64,000 bases of DNA from Tetragonia tetragonoides (taxonomy: Eukaryota > Streptophyta > Magnoliopsida > Caryophyllales > Aizoaceae). Both the position numbers and the translations under genes were made by a program. The stretch's first letter is position 1. Each line of letters begins with the position of its first letter. Shown piece by piece: positions 34,130 through 46,626 of the stretch. The notes beneath the pieces were generated by a model that worked only from the letters and a program-made list of their open reading frames with translations, was not told the DNA's origin and made no database searches. The DNA is taken from NCBI GenBank assembly GCA_038025085.1, contig CM076140.1, forward strand, positions 38,501,501 to 38,565,500. Reading direction: 5' to 3'.

Positions 34130-35199
34130 TCTCTGGTTGGAGTCGTACCTCTCCCACTCGCAGGACCCTGATCTTTACTTCTACCAATTCTGGACACAAA
34201 AAGGCCCGCTTAAGAAAATAGGAAATAAATGGAAAACTCCACAGAAGAAAGATTTTATTTTAAAAATAAATGTGGGAAGAGAATCTAGCACTAATCCTCA
34301 ACATGGTGATTTTTAGGAAAGACGCGATTTTATGTAAATAGCATATTCTAGTCAATGATCTTTTCGACTTTATAGAATTAAAAGAAACTTTACTCTTGTC
34401 TTGCATATGGGATAAAATTCCCTAATTTAAGGAAGAAAAATATACTGTTGACTCCCCTTTAGAATAAAGTAAGACTCTTTTTTTATTTTGTGAAAGATTA
34501 TTGACGGAAATATATTATTTGCACGCAATCTAATTCATATGGAAAGGAACCTCTTCCTAATATGGTCACTAGCGTCATCGGAGTCATGCATGGATTCTAC
34601 TTCCTAAAAAGAAAAGATCCTAGACTCTATTTGTAAACTTGACAAAACGCACAAGCAAACAAAATGGAAACTTTCCCTAACCAGGACTCAATAAAATCCT
34701 AAGGGGGGATCTAATCCTAATATTCTATGAAAACTAATCACATAGCAAGGAAACAATCAATCACAATATAGCAAGTAAATCAATTAGCACCTTGATATGG
34801 ACTATGGGACTGAATGCAATATTTTGACACAATCTATGGTTAGATAAGGTAACCCACGACCGGATGCGTTTCGTCATCTATGGAATGCATAGTAAAACTA
34901 GACGTACCGTTTTACACATCTCGAATGGAAACATGTAAATGCCATGGGGTGGAACACGACTATGTGCAAAGGTAATTCGGACCTAGTGGGTCACCGGCCT
35001 AAGTCATAGACAATGTTCCAAAGGGTAATTCCTGTTTATGGTGTGGTGATGTCTTTCAACATCTTGCGATGATAACGCATGCAATATGAATGATATGGAT
35101 GCAAAGTAAAGAAAATAAACATATACCGTAATTGAACCAAATACCTAAAATAAATTATTGACATGAATAGGTGTTCGAATTACACCCTCTTGTTAATTA
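34130..35199 (-). other. 5' leader of element D
   Basis: About 1.07 kb, AT-rich, between primer site and gag. It is alignable with the leader of element A (38150-39353). No domain-bearing ORF is seen. Confidence 0.6.
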
Positions 35200-35218
35200 T
35201 CCCCAGTGAAGTCGCCAC
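35200..35218 (-). other. Primer-binding site of element D
   Basis: The minus strand reads GTGGCGACTTCACTGGGGA immediately after the LTR, identical to the sites of F and A. Confidence 0.82.
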
Positions 35219-36788
35219 TGTAAGAACCCTCGCCTTTCCGGCGCATGAAAATCGATGCGTTTGGTTGGAATTAATGGTTCTTAAATAATATGTCATATGC
35301 AATTTAAATTTAATTATAACGGGGGATAATAATTCGCAAGTAATGAAGTCGCCACCAATTTTTAGGAAACAATTGAAAATCATCAAAAGTGCAACCAATT
35401 CCTATTGGGAATTGACTGATACCCATGGGGCTAAATATTGAGTTCGGGGGTGTAGGCACGAAATAAACAAAACGAATCTCATCTAAATCGCCCAAATAAA
35501 CGGCCTCTACTAAGCCTATCCATGTCAAATATTTATCTATGCTATATGGTTCCATATAAATCCGGTCGTCCAAGATCCTACATTAACTAGGTGTGTCAAA
35601 GACAACCAAATTACCTATGTTATCACTTTGCACAATTTATATCCAATTTGCATGCATACTATTATCAAGACATAAACAAGAGATAAGAGCAATAATTTAA
35701 AGCTCCAACCTACCACACTTTGCTAAACGCGCCAAGCATTGCACATGCACATCAATAGAATTGTTAGTAACTTCAAAGGAAGAACAATGCAAAAATGCAC
35801 ATGCACATCAATAGAATTGTTAGTAACTTCAAAGGAAGAACAATGCAAAAATATTAACTTTATGCCAAAATAAACCTAGGAGGTTGCTACATGTATGTAC
35901 AAACTATAAAAAAGATGCAAACTTGCATAAACTAATAAAAAGATGCAAACTTTAAATTAAGCTAATCATGCATAATTAATTACAAGGACCCAAGCATGCA
36001 AATTTATTTAACCATCATCAAAAGCTAAATCAAACATGATTATAAGTAATAAATAAGAGATTTAATAAAGAATTTAGGCCCTCGGGATGGTTAACATGGA
36101 CGTTCTATTCGAACGGGACTAGTAGAATTAGGATTGCTCTTCAATCATGGGTGCTAGGTTGGGTGCAATGGCTTGCTTGAGTCTTCAAAATCTGAATTCT
36201 CTATGATTTGGGAATATTTCTGCTCTTAATGCTTTCAAAATTATAAACTGATCAACCTCTATCAAAAGAGGGTGAAAGGGAGTATTTAAAGAGTTTGGGG
36301 ACGAAATTAGGGGCTTAGGGTAAGAAACCCGACGCCTAAACTCGGCCAAGCCAGAAAACAGGCCCAGCGGCCAGCCGGAAGGCAGCTGGAGCCCAGCGGC
36401 TGCCTTGAGGGCTCCCGCAGTCACGCGTGTGCTGCCAGACTGATAGCAACATCCGCTGGGCCTGGAGGTGCGCGCGTCTCTTGGGTTTTTTGACTTTTTG
36501 TGCTCAGTAAATTACGAAATTGCCCTTGGGCTGACCCAGGGGGTCGGGATTGAGCGGTTTTGACCCAAATTATCAAGACGTGATATCTCTTGATCCGGGA
36601 ACCTGATTTGAGGCAATGTCAAAGGCGTTGGAATCCTTATAAAAAGGGCTAGCCAAAGACTGAGGTTTCAAGGAATTTGGTCTAGATTTCCGAGCAATGT
36701 CCTTTTCTACTTACGTCCATGCTAATCCATTACCATCATCATCGGGCGTTGCGGTGCCAGGGGATGAGAACCGATTAGGGTGTCTACA
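35219..36788 (-). repeat. 5' LTR of element D, 1570 bp
   Basis: The plus strand begins TGTAAGAACCC and ends GGTGTCTACA. It is longer than the 3' LTR mainly through a tandem duplication of about 55 bp near 35742-35855 (two copies of GCACATCAATAGAATTGTTA with its flank). The TATA-like region reads AGTATTTAAA (36281-36290), one change from the other copies. The GC-rich inverted-repeat cluster is at about 36355-36470. Confidence 0.88.
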
Positions 36789-38101
36789 TCAGTATAATGT
36801 CCATTATCCTCTTCATCACTATCCCAAAGACCACAATTGTCTAGAGTGTGCCTTGGGCTTAGGTAAGGTGGTATTGCTTGCCTAATAGGAGTGATTAGGT
36901 AGGATGGATCGAATCCTTCCTCTATGTCAATGGCGAAAGAGTTCCCAGGAGGATTATTATTGTAGCTAGGCGGTGGTGCATCCTTAGGTAATGGTATGGT
37001 GCCATTGTCGAATAGATCTTGAATTTTCTCTTTGAGAGTGTAGCATTTCTCGGTGTCGTGCCCACGACCTCTATGGTATTTGCAGAATGCGGACTCATTC
37101 CAATATGGCAATGTTTTCTCTATGGGCGGATCAGGAGTAGGCCCAATAGGGTACAAATAGTCTCATTTGACTAATTTGTCTAGAGTTTTGACATGAGGCA
37201 TCCCAAGAGGGGTAAATCTTCTCGGCCACCTATGGGCAATGGCATTCACCTGATTTCCTCTACTTATGGAGGCATGATTGGTGTTGGTGTATTTCTTATC
37301 CTTGTAGCCACTTGTCTTGTTATTGTAAGTGACCTTGTTCTTCCCTCTTTGATGTTGGTCATCTTCAATGGTCATGCCTACTTCAGTTAGTTGGGCATAA
37401 GTGATTATGGGCTGAAACTTCATGTGTTCACGATATTCAGAGGCCAAGTTTTGGCCTAGCATCCTAATTTGATCCCTTTCAGATGGGCGATCAATCATTT
37501 CAGCAACCTTGGTCCTCCATCTTCTCACGAAGCCGGTGAATCCTTCTTTGTCACCTTGCTTGGTGATGTCCAATTCTCTCAATGTCATGGGAAGCAAGAC
37601 ATTGTCAGCATATCTCTCTAAGAACAAAGTGGATAAGTCCTCCCACTTTTATAGCTTTTGAGTGGGTAGCTTGAAGAACCAGGCCCTAACAGCAGGGTCC
37701 AAGGTTTGGGGAAAGAGGTGAACATACAACTCTTCTTCAATGCCTCTAAGGCCCAATGCAGTGGTAAAAGCTCTAATATGATCTTGTGGATCATCGGTTC
37801 CTTTGAATGTGGGAACTTCAGGCATGGAAAACTCAATGGGAAATTTTCCCTTGATGTGGGGAGCATAGCCTTCGGAATTGATAATCATGTCATTAAAGAC
37901 ACGACTATTGCCTAAAACGGACTCAAGCCTATTCAGCTTAGCTTGGAGTTCTTGGACCTCTTTAGTGGAGGGCTCGGTCTTATCTTCATTTGGTTTGGGC
38001 TCATCTTCATCCCTAGTAGGGGGATCAAACTTAGCGACATAGGCTTCCATTTCAGTAAATCTAGCATTCATGGCGACCAGTTGGGCCAAAAGGTCGTCCA
38101 T
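36789..38101 (-). pseudogene. gag of element A
   Basis: The frame starts MDDLLAQLVAMNARFTEMEA and carries the same blocks as the gag of D: KFPIEFSMPEVPTFKGTDD, HLFPQTLDPAVRAWFFKLP, RWRTKVAEMIDRPSERDQI and the knuckle-like FCKYHRGRGHDTEKC. A stop near 37649 and another near 37163 interrupt it. At 36789 it runs directly into the LTR of D, which marks the insertion point of D. Upstream of the shown start, a stop precedes MDDLLAQL where D has sense codons. Confidence 0.88.
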
Positions 38102-39353
38102 CTTTTAGTCAGCGGTTCTTTCAGCTTCCCTACACATAATGGACTTAGGTGAGTTAGGTGGTGAAGTATGAGGTGACAACGGCGGTGTGCAAAGGTACTC
38201 GAGCCAAATGTGGCCCACGAACTGTGCTTGCGGTGAAGGTTCGAATGACAGCTTGCGGATCAATCTCTTGGACTCGTCCCTCTCCCACTTTCTAGGACCG
38301 TGATCTTTATTCCTACCAATTCTGGAGATAAAAATGCCCGTTTAAGAAAAATAAAAAAATAAATGGAAAACTCCACGAAAATAAAGATTTTATTTTTTAA
38401 AAATGTGGGAAAAGAATCTAGCATTAATCCTCAACATGGCGATTTTTAGGAAAGACGCGATTTTATGTAAATAGTATATTTCAGTCAATGATCTTTCGAC
38501 TCTATTAAATCAGAAATTATACTCTTGACTTGCTTTATGGAAATGAATAAGGACTCTACTCTGGACTTTCATATGGAATAGAATTCCCGAACTCAAGAAA
38601 AGGAAAATATATTGTTGACTTGCTTTAAGGAAATAAATAAAACTCTTTTTTTATTTTATTTTGTGAAAGATCATTGACGGGAATATATTATTTGCACGCA
38701 ATCTAATTCGTATGGAAAAGAACGTTTTCCTAATATGGTCACTTGCATCGTCGGAATCATACATGGATTCTATTTCCTAAAAAAAAAAGATCGTAGACTC
38801 TATTTGTAAACCTAACAAAACGCACAAGCACAGAAAAGGGAATCCTTCCCAAAACACTGGACTCAAGAAAATCCTAATATTCTATGAAAATTAACCACAT
38901 AACAAGGAAACAGTCAATCACAATATGACAAGTAAATCAATTAGCACCTTGATATGGACTATGGGACTAAACGCAATGGTGTGTGACACAATCTATGGTT
39001 GGATAAGGTAACCCACGACCGGATGCGTTTTATCATCTATTGGATGCATAGTAAAACTAAACGTACCGTTTTACATATCTCGAATTGAAACATGTAAATG
39101 CTATGGGGTGAAACACGACTATGTGCAAGGCAATTCGGACCTAGTGCGCCACTAACCAAGTCATAGACAATGCTCCAAAAGGTAGATCCTATTAAGGTGT
39201 GGTGATGTCTTTTGACATTTTGCGATGATAACGCATGCAAGTGATTGATATGGGTGCAAAGCAATGAATGTAAACACATACGGTAATTGAACCAAATAGA
39301 AAAAATAAATTACTAACATGGATAAGTTTTCGAACTACACCCTCATACAAATG
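38102..39353 (-). other. 5' leader of element A
   Basis: About 1.25 kb without coding sequence, alignable with the leader of D (34130-35199) but with small rearrangements, such as a partial duplication around 38530-38640. Confidence 0.6.
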
Positions 39354-39372
39354 TCCCCAGTGAAGTCGCCAC
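39354..39372 (-). other. Primer-binding site of element A
   Basis: The minus strand reads GTGGCGACTTCACTGGGGA directly after the LTR that begins at 39373. Confidence 0.82.
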
Positions 39373-40845
39373 TGTAAGAACCCTCGCCGTTCCGGCGCTC
39401 TTCGGATCGATGGATCCCTTTGTGATTGGAATTAATGGTTCTTAAATAATACTTGATATTCAATTTTAATTCAATTGTGATGGGGAATAATAATTCGCAA
39501 GCAATGAAGTCGCCAACAATTTTTAGAAAACAACTGGAAACCATCAAAAAGTGCACCCAATTCCTATTGGGAATTGACTCATACCCGAAGGGGCCAAATA
39601 TTGAGTTCGGGGGTGTAGGTAGGGAATAAATAAAACGAATCTCATCTAAATCGCCCACATTAACGGCCTCTACTAAGCCTATCCATGTCAAATATTTATT
39701 TAAACTATATGGTTCCATATAAATCCGGTCGTCCAACATCCTAAATTTAACCAAGCGAGTTAAAGACAACCAAATTAACTACCGTTATCACTTTGCACAA
39801 CTTATATCCAATTTACATGCATATTTATTGTCAAACACAAGCAAAAGATATGAGCAATAATAAAATGCTCCAACCTACCACACTTTGCTAAACGTTCCAA
39901 GCATTGCATATGCACATCAATAAATTTGTTAGTAACTTCAATGGAAGCACAATGCAAAAATATTAACTTTATGCTAAAATAAACCTAAGAGGTTGCTACG
40001 TGCATGAATAAACATAAAAAAGATGCAAACTTGCATAAACTAATAAAAAGATATAAACTTTAAATTAAACTAACATGAATAATTATTTACAAAAATCAAA
40101 ACATGAATAATTATTCAACCATAATAAAAAACTAAGTAAAACATGATTATAAATAATAAAACTAAGTAAAACATGATTATAAATAATGAAAGAAGAAGTT
40201 AAATAAGAGATTTAGGCCCTCAGGATGGTTAATCTGGACGTTATATTTGAACGGGACTAGTAGAATTTAAATTGTTCTTCAATCTTGGGTGCTAGGTTGA
40301 ATCTTCAAACGTTGAATTCTGTATGATTTAGGATTTTTGTGCTCTCAAATTGCTCTAAAAATTATAAACTGACAAACCTCTCTCAAAAGAGGGTGAAAGG
40401 GAGTATTTATAGAGCTAGGAGACGAAATTAGGAGCCTAGAGCTGTAGCCTTGGCGCCAAACTCGGCCCAACCAGAAAATCAGGCCCACCGGCTGCCCGGA
40501 AGGCAGCTAGGGGCCAGCGGCTGGCCTAAGGGCCTCCGCTATCACGCGTGTGCCGCTGGGTTGATAGCGTCAGCCGCTCAACCCGGAGGCACGCGCGCGA
40601 CTAGGGATTTTTGACTTTTTGTGCTTGGTAAATTACGAAAATGCCTTGGGCTGACCCAGGGGGTTGGGATTGAGCGGATTTGACCCAAATCTTCAAGACG
40701 CGATATCTCTTGATCCGGAAAACTGATTGAGATAAGGTCATAGGCGTTGTAATCCTTATAAAAAGGGTTATCTAGAGACTGAGGTTTTAAGGAATTTGGT
40801 CTAGATTTCCAAACAATGTCCTTTTCTACTTACGTCCATGTTAAT
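39373..40845 (-). repeat. 5' LTR of element A, cut by element C
   Basis: It begins TGTAAGAACCC and aligns with both LTRs of D until CTTACGTCCATG, where element C starts at 40846. About 60 bases of the LTR are missing and would lie beyond C. It contains a minus-strand TATA-like box (40403-40412), the GC-rich inverted-repeat cluster (40480-40600) and a primer-site-like GAAGTCGCCAA (39506-39516). Confidence 0.85.
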
Positions 40846-40973
40846 TGTGATACCCCAATATTTTCTATAATTATAATATCGATTTCTAATTCATTTATAA
40901 ATAGTTTCGGAGGCTTAAATCCTATATTTATATAACGATTAGATTTATTCAAACTAAGCCATAATAATATTAA

Positions 40974-41126
40974 GGATTTTTTGCCTAAAACTACCTTTGT
41001 TTAGCACATTTTGAAAATAACTACCTTTGTTTCGCGAATTTGTCGAAAACTACCTTCTTTCCAGTTTTTTTTTGCGAAAGACTACCATTTGACGGTAAAA
41101 TCACTAACGGGGTTAACTTTGAGTGT
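40974..41126 (+). repeat. Left TIR of the MULE
   Basis: 153 bp, starting GGATTTTTTGCCTAAAACTA and ending in TTTGAGTGT. It contains an internal short repeat of AACTACCTT words. It likely holds the transposase binding site. Confidence 0.88.
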
Positions 41127-41924
41127 GAACAACTTGATTTGACCATAATACCCCTCAGTTATGAACCGAAAACACGTGCCCCTCACGTGCCTTTATATTT
41201 ACCCCAACCCAACCGCCATTATTGTGCCTCGATCTAACTCTCTTTCCTCGACTTCTCCCTCTTTCTCTCTCTGTCGCCATTTTTTACTGAGCTCACTCTC
41301 TTTCTCCTCAACCATTTTTACTGAGCTCACTCTCTCTCTCCTCGACTTCGCTCTCTTTCTTTAGCGACGTGGATGTGTGCTAACATCAGTCAGGACCACA
41401 GCGTTAAATCGGCATCTTCGTCACTCAAGCATCAGTAGAAGATTCCATCTTGGGGCAAAAAAGGAAGAGCAGGTACTGCATTAGCCTTTATAAGCTTATT
41501 TTTCTCTCGATTCTGTCTTTAATCCCTAAAAAACAAGGTCCCCCATCCCCTTTTGTTGTATTCAAGTAAAACCGTAATTGTTAATTCCAAGGTGAAGTGT
41601 TCGTACTCTGTGACACAAAAAATTAGGGTGAAAACCAAGCTTAATCAATAAATTAATCTGAGTTCGTGAATTATTGTGTGGAAAACTGTATAAAATGCTT
41701 AAAAAATTAGGGTTTGAATTGTTAATGGTATAATGTCTGTTGAAATGCTTAAAAAAATTAGGCTTTGAATTGATAATGTTAAAATGCACGTTGAAAAGAT
41801 TAAAAAATTGCCCTTTTAGTTGATTTAGATATGTTATTATTGCATGTGGAAATTAATTTAAATTGCAGGCCCCTTTTGGTGTTATTAATGGGTTAATTAG
41901 TGTGAATTTGTGTATGAATTCAGG

Positions 41925-44900
41925 ATGTCTAACAAATTATATGGGTACTTTCTGAGTGGTGGTGATTATATGGTGAATTCTGTTGGTGTTAGAATTAGAG
42001 TTGGTGGGTCATTTGAAAAGGTGAAAAATAAGGTTGAGTATGTGGGTGGAGTTATGTATTTGAGCTTTAATAATCCAATTGATAGGTGGGGGTACTTTGA
42101 GTTGGTGGATATAGTGAAGAAGGAGAGTAAAATTAGTGGTCAGTTTCAAATGTGGTTTAACAGGAAGGGGAAGAGCTTAGCAACTGGTAGAGCTCAGATT
42201 AAGAATGATGAAGATGCTAAGGATTTGTTGCTAACCAAAAATGTGAGTGATATGGTGTGTGTGTATATCACTCAAGGAGATCAAGGGGAAAGTGGGAGTG
42301 ATTTAGGAAATGTGGTTAGTTCTGATGGTGGGCCAGGGAATGCTGGGCCAAGTACTTGGAGAAGGCCATTTGGTAGCCCAAGGACCAAAAGGCCCTCATA
42401 CCAGCCTCGAAGAGATCCTGAGGCCCTCACTCCTCTCACTACATCTCAGCCAGCTACAACTGACAGCCCTGCCCCCTCTCCTACAACTCACACTACTCAC
42501 AGCCCTCCCCCCCCCCATACAACTCACAGCCCTCCCCCCTCTCATACAACTCACAGCCCTGCCCCCTCTCCTACAACTCACACAACTCACAGCCCTCCCC
42601 CCTCTCATACAACTCACAACCCTCCCCCCTCTCATACAACTCACAGCCCTTCCCCCTCTCATACAACTACAACTGACATCCCTACCCCCTCTCAACCAGC
42701 TAGAACTGAGATACCTTCCACATCTGAGAAGGTTAACAAGAAGAGTTCAAGAAGGAGGAGGAAGAAAAAGGTGAGAGTGGTGAGATCTGATGATGGAGAC
42801 AGTGAGTATAGTGATGATGATGTTGTCATAGGAGATGATGACATTGATGATCAGGATGATGATGATGATATATTTGCTGATAATGTGGATGCTGGCATCC
42901 TTGAGGGAGTGAAAAATCAGTTGAAAGCAATAGAGACTGGAGGTAGCAACAACCAAGCAAGGACTGAGTATGTTGCAGGGGAGGAGACTGAGTCAGATGA
43001 CTCAGATTTCAACCTAGATGCTGAAAACAAGTTCAATGATGACTCAGATGACCTGATTAGTCTTGATGGGTCAGATGAAGAAGGGAAGAGATACCCAGTC
43101 TTCAATTCAGAAGTAGACTTCAAAAAACCAATTTTGTTGGTTAAAGGTTTGAAGTTTGCAAGCAATAAGGTGTTTAGAAAGGCATTGAGGCATCACAGTA
43201 TTGAGAATCATTATGATCATTACTTTCCGCATAATGGGAAAAACAGAATTACTGTATATTGTAGACATAGGTGTAGTTGTCCTTGGCAGAAAGGAAGAGC
43301 AAAGCGGGTGAAGTGTAGTTGTGAATGTGAGGAGAAATGCAGATTCAAGGTTCATGGTAAGAAACATAGGGATCAGCGTACTTTTCAGATCAGTTCTTTG
43401 AGGCTTCAGCATGTTTGTGGGTGGGTGGATATTAATTCAAAGGTGACTTCTGAATATTTGGCAGAGAGGTACATTGAGGAGTGGAGGTCAGATCCAGAGT
43501 GGAAGTTGGAAGCATTTGGGGATCAGATTAAGAGGGACATTGGTGTGGTGTGTGGGTATTTTAAGAAGTACTACGCTAGGTCTAGGGCTATGCACATGAT
43601 AAATGGCAGTGCTGCTGAACAATATGGTAGGGTTTGGGATTATGTGGCTACTGTGAAGGAGTATAACCCTGGAAGCTCAGCATATGTTGTTGTGGATAGG
43701 GTTGACAGACCCCCTACCATTTTCAAGAGAATGTACATATGTTTGGATGCTTGTAGAGAGGGTTTTGTGAAGGGTTGCAGGCCTATCTTGGGGGTTGATG
43801 GATGTCATCTGAAGGGAGCAATTCCTGGTCAAATTCTGGTTGCTGTGGCAAAGGATGGCAACAACAACATATTCCCAATAGCATGGACTGTTGTTGAAGT
43901 TGAAAATAATGACTCTTGGTCCTGGTTCCTTCATTTTTGTTGGAGGACATAGGCAGACCTAAAGGCCAAGGATTGGCCATAATGTCAGACAGACAGAAGG
44001 TAGTTCTTTCCCTATATAATTGACTTTAATTTAAGCTTGCATATAATTCATACTAACATGATGTTCATTATGATTTTCCAGGGATTACTGGAGGCTTTCA
44101 AGACTGTGGCAGAATTTGCTAATATCAGATACTGTGTGAGACATACCTGGGTCAATTTCAAGGGACAATTCTCAGGGCAAGCTTACAAGGAGGTATTTTG
44201 GAGAGCTGCCAGGGCTTACAGAAAGGTATGTGTTTCAAATTGTGGTTGTTAATGTTGTTGCTTTATCTGCATGATAGGTGGATTTATTATGTTGCTTTAT
44301 CTGCATGATAGGTGGATTTTGATACAGCAATGTAGTCAATGAGAGGATTGAATGTAGAGGCCTACAAATATTTGGAGAAAATACCTCCAAATAGGTGGTC
44401 ATGGCATGCTTTCAACACTGAATGCAAGTCAGACATGTTGTTGAACAACATCTGTGAATGCTTCAACAGTGTGCTGAAGAAAGCTAGGAACCAACCCATC
44501 CTCACTCAAATGGAGTGGATGAGGAGGTATGTCATGAGGAGAAGCTGTTTGAAAAGGCAGGGGGTTGTGTCATTTACAGGGAAGACAATGCCAGCTGTGC
44601 AAAAGTACTTTGAATGGGCAGCATTAGAAGATAGAAACTGCAAGATCTTTCAATCTGACTTGCACATATTTGAGGTTGACTGTAGAGATGATAGGGAAAT
44701 AGTGAACCTTAGTGAAAGAACTTGTAGTTGTTTCAAGTGGGATTTAACTGGGATCCCTTGTGCCCATGCCTTTGCTTGCATTGTACTGAAAAGAGGGAAA
44801 CCAGAGGACTTTGTGCATCATTATTTTTCCAAGGACAAGTACTTGGAAGCCTATACTCCTGCTGTAAAACCCCTCCCTGGAGTTAAGCAATGGAAGAAGA

Positions 44901-45386
44901 CTGACATGGAAGAACCTCTGCCTCCTGGTGAGAGGACAATGCCTGGAAGACCATCCATGAAAAAGAGAAAGAAGGAGGCAGGGGAGAATGCTGAAAAACA
45001 GTTGAAGAAAGGCAAGAAGAACAAGTGCAGCAACTGTGGTGGTTTAGGCCACAACAAGAGCAAATGTAAGGTTACAGATAAACCACCAAGTGCTGAGCCC
45101 AAGTCCAAAGGTGGCAGACCACTATCAGAAGATAGATGGAGAGTTGCTCAAAGAAAACACCAGAAGAAAAGAGTTTACAAGAAGAAGGTATGGCCCAAAC
45201 CTTCTTTGCTTCCTGTTTGTTGTTTTCTCCAGAAGTAATGCACTTAATTTTTGTTGTTGTGGTTGTGCTTTTGTATAGGGTGCTGGAGCAGCTGTGGGTG
45301 CACAAGGACAGAGTTCAACTGGATCAAATGCTGCTACTCAGGGCCAACAACACACAGTTGATGCCACTTCAAGCCAGCCAACCTAG
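41925..45386 (+). pseudogene. MuDR-type MULE transposase, one frameshift and one stop
   Basis: Exons: 41925-43999, 44082-44225, 44312-45187 and 45279-45386, all with GT-AG introns; a 5' UTR intron ending at 41923 is likely. The protein of about 1067 residues would have an N-terminal PB1-like domain (LYGYFLSGGDYMVNSVGVRI), a repetitive HTTHSPPPS region, acidic stretches, a MuDR DNA-binding domain with Cys residues, the DDE core (FVKGCRPILGVDGCHLKGAI and WSWFLHF), a SWIM finger (CSCFKWDLTGIPCAHAFAC), and a CCHC knuckle (CSNCGGLGHNKSKC). One base is missing near 43937 within the DDE domain, and TAG at 44333 replaces a sense codon. The third intron has a 37-bp tandem duplication. Otherwise the frame is long and well kept. 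Confidence 0.92.
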
Positions 45387-45754
45387 CCTATGTCACAGCC
45401 ACTAAGCCAACCTTTGTCCATGATATCAACAAATATGTGATGGAGTCACTTGTTTGTAATTTAGGAGCTCTATGAACTTGTTGGTAATTAGATGTTAGAA
45501 TGATATAAATACAACCTATTTTGTGTATTTTGGGGGTTGTATTTGACATGTATTTGACAAGTATTTGACAAGCTATGATATGAAATCATTTTGCTGTCAT
45601 TGAGCAATTTCACAAATTACAGCAAATTCATTTCATTGAACAAATGGAAACAAGTGCATCGGTGCCTATTAAATAACCATGCCAAAATCATCCATTTGCT
45701 TTCAAAAGCTCCCCATAATCATACCTAAATACAGCCCTACAACCACATTTCTAC

Positions 45755-46180
45755 CTACTTGCATAAAACAAACAAAATTACAGCAACAACAACAATAATT
45801 ACAATGACAAAACAACCAAACAAGCTCCCATTCTTTCTTTTTTTCTTCTTCAAAGCCTTCATCTCAGTAGACAACAAATTATTTTTTGCCCTCATCTTCT
45901 CAACTTCTCCCTTCAGTTTGCCCTTTTCAACTTCAAAATGAATCCTCAAAGTCTTCATCTCTCCCTTCAACATCTTATTCTCCAAAATCAGCTCATTTGT
46001 CACATCCCTTTGCCATTCACAAAGCCCTTCATCATACCACTTGAATGCTGAGCAACCCCTAGTTTCTGTTTCTGGATCATAAATTGGACATGCTAAGAAC
46101 CTCCTCCCTGGGTTTTTCTTAGTCCACGACTTAACCTTCACAAGGGGCAATGGCTTTTTACACTTGCAATGTGTGGGCAT
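45755..46180 (-). CDS. GRF-type zinc finger, coiled-coil, membrane-anchored protein carried by the MULE
   Basis: An intact frame of 141 codons, convergent with the transposase gene. Residues 1-50 form a GRF-type zinc finger (HCKCKKP, then SWTKKNPGRRFLACP, then GCSAFKWYDE). Residues about 60-115 are a Lys/Glu-rich coiled coil. The last 20 residues are a hydrophobic segment (GCFVIVIIVVVAVILFVLC), so the protein is probably tail-anchored in a membrane. An in-frame stop lies 12 codons upstream of this Met, after an earlier ATG, so the original start may have been longer. GRF fingers bind nucleic acid in known proteins. Similar small plant proteins (At4g04775-like) exist, from memory. Its position is like that of mudrB in maize MuDR, but the sequence is unrelated. 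Confidence 0.8.
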   Translation of the reverse strand: MPTHCKCKKPLPLVKVKSWTKKNPGRRFLACPIYDPETETRGCSAFKWYDEGLCEWQRDVTNELILENKMLKGEMKTLRIHFEVEKGKLKGEVEKMRAKNNLLSTEMKALKKKKRKNGSLFGCFVIVIIVVVAVILFVLCK

Positions 46181-46626
46181 TGATGGTGTTGAAGAGTTTC
46201 AAGAATTCGACATGATTCCTAACAAAATACGTAAATTTACAACTAATTAAACAACTAATTTAAGTTATTCTAACTCAATTTACAAAATTAAAAGCAATTT
46301 AAGAAAACCCCCAATTAACATAAACCCTAGAATTTGATTAAGCATCAAAAGGGAAGATTTTTACCTGCTTGATTCAAGATCTTCAATGACAAACTACACC
46401 TAGGAGAGAGGAAAAAATCAGAGCCAGAAATCGAGGAGAGACAAACCGGAGAAGGGACCAAGCTAAAGACAAATCGAGGAGAGAGAAACTAACCGGAGAA
46501 GGAGGAGAGAGAATGAGGAAAAAATGGGGGGAAAATAAAAGGGGAAAAAAGGGGGGGAAAATAAAAGGGGGTAAAGAGAGGGTTGACTCAGTCAACTAAC
46601 TTAAGTGAGGGGTAATATGGTATTTT

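Larger units (their letters stand above)
19521..36788 (-). mobile_element. Element D: complete Tat-lineage Ty3/gypsy element with two antisense genes, 17.3 kb
   Basis: Both LTRs are present (19521-21032 and 35219-36788). In minus order come primer site, leader, gag (34129-32660), pol (32644-27538), and then two genes on the opposite strand: a PMD-like gene (25504-27054) and a PMD gene (22099-24770), followed by a tandem repeat and the polypurine tract. It is inserted in element A close to the gag/protease border. The flanks are GGAGT and TCAGT, not a perfect duplication. The LTRs differ by many substitutions and one tandem duplication, so the insertion is not recent. Several stops and frameshifts make it non-autonomous now. 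Confidence 0.88.
6532..40845 (-). mobile_element. Element A: host Tat-lineage Ty3/gypsy element, split by insertions
   Basis: Pieces in plus coordinates are: antisense PMD-like gene (6738-8247), pol C-terminus (8692-8849), pol (14604-19520), gag (36789-38101), leader, primer-binding site and 5' LTR (39373-40845). They are colinear with the complete element D (27538-36788), which shows they were once one element. The gaps are filled exactly by B (8855-14598) and D (19521-36788). Element F covers the left end and element C interrupts the LTR after 40845. The 3' LTR is not in the window. The lineage call rests on the two RNase H domains, the gag type, the primer site and the antisense gene. Confidence 0.85.

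Noticed and set aside
19516..36793. A perfect target duplication for element D
   Set aside because: Flanks are GGAGT and TCAGT, sharing only AGT; I report D by its LTRs and the split of A instead.
42310..42774. Long ORFs in other frames over the HTTHSPPPS repeats (also 42396-42695 minus)
   Set aside because: Shadows of the repetitive coding region of the MULE transposase.
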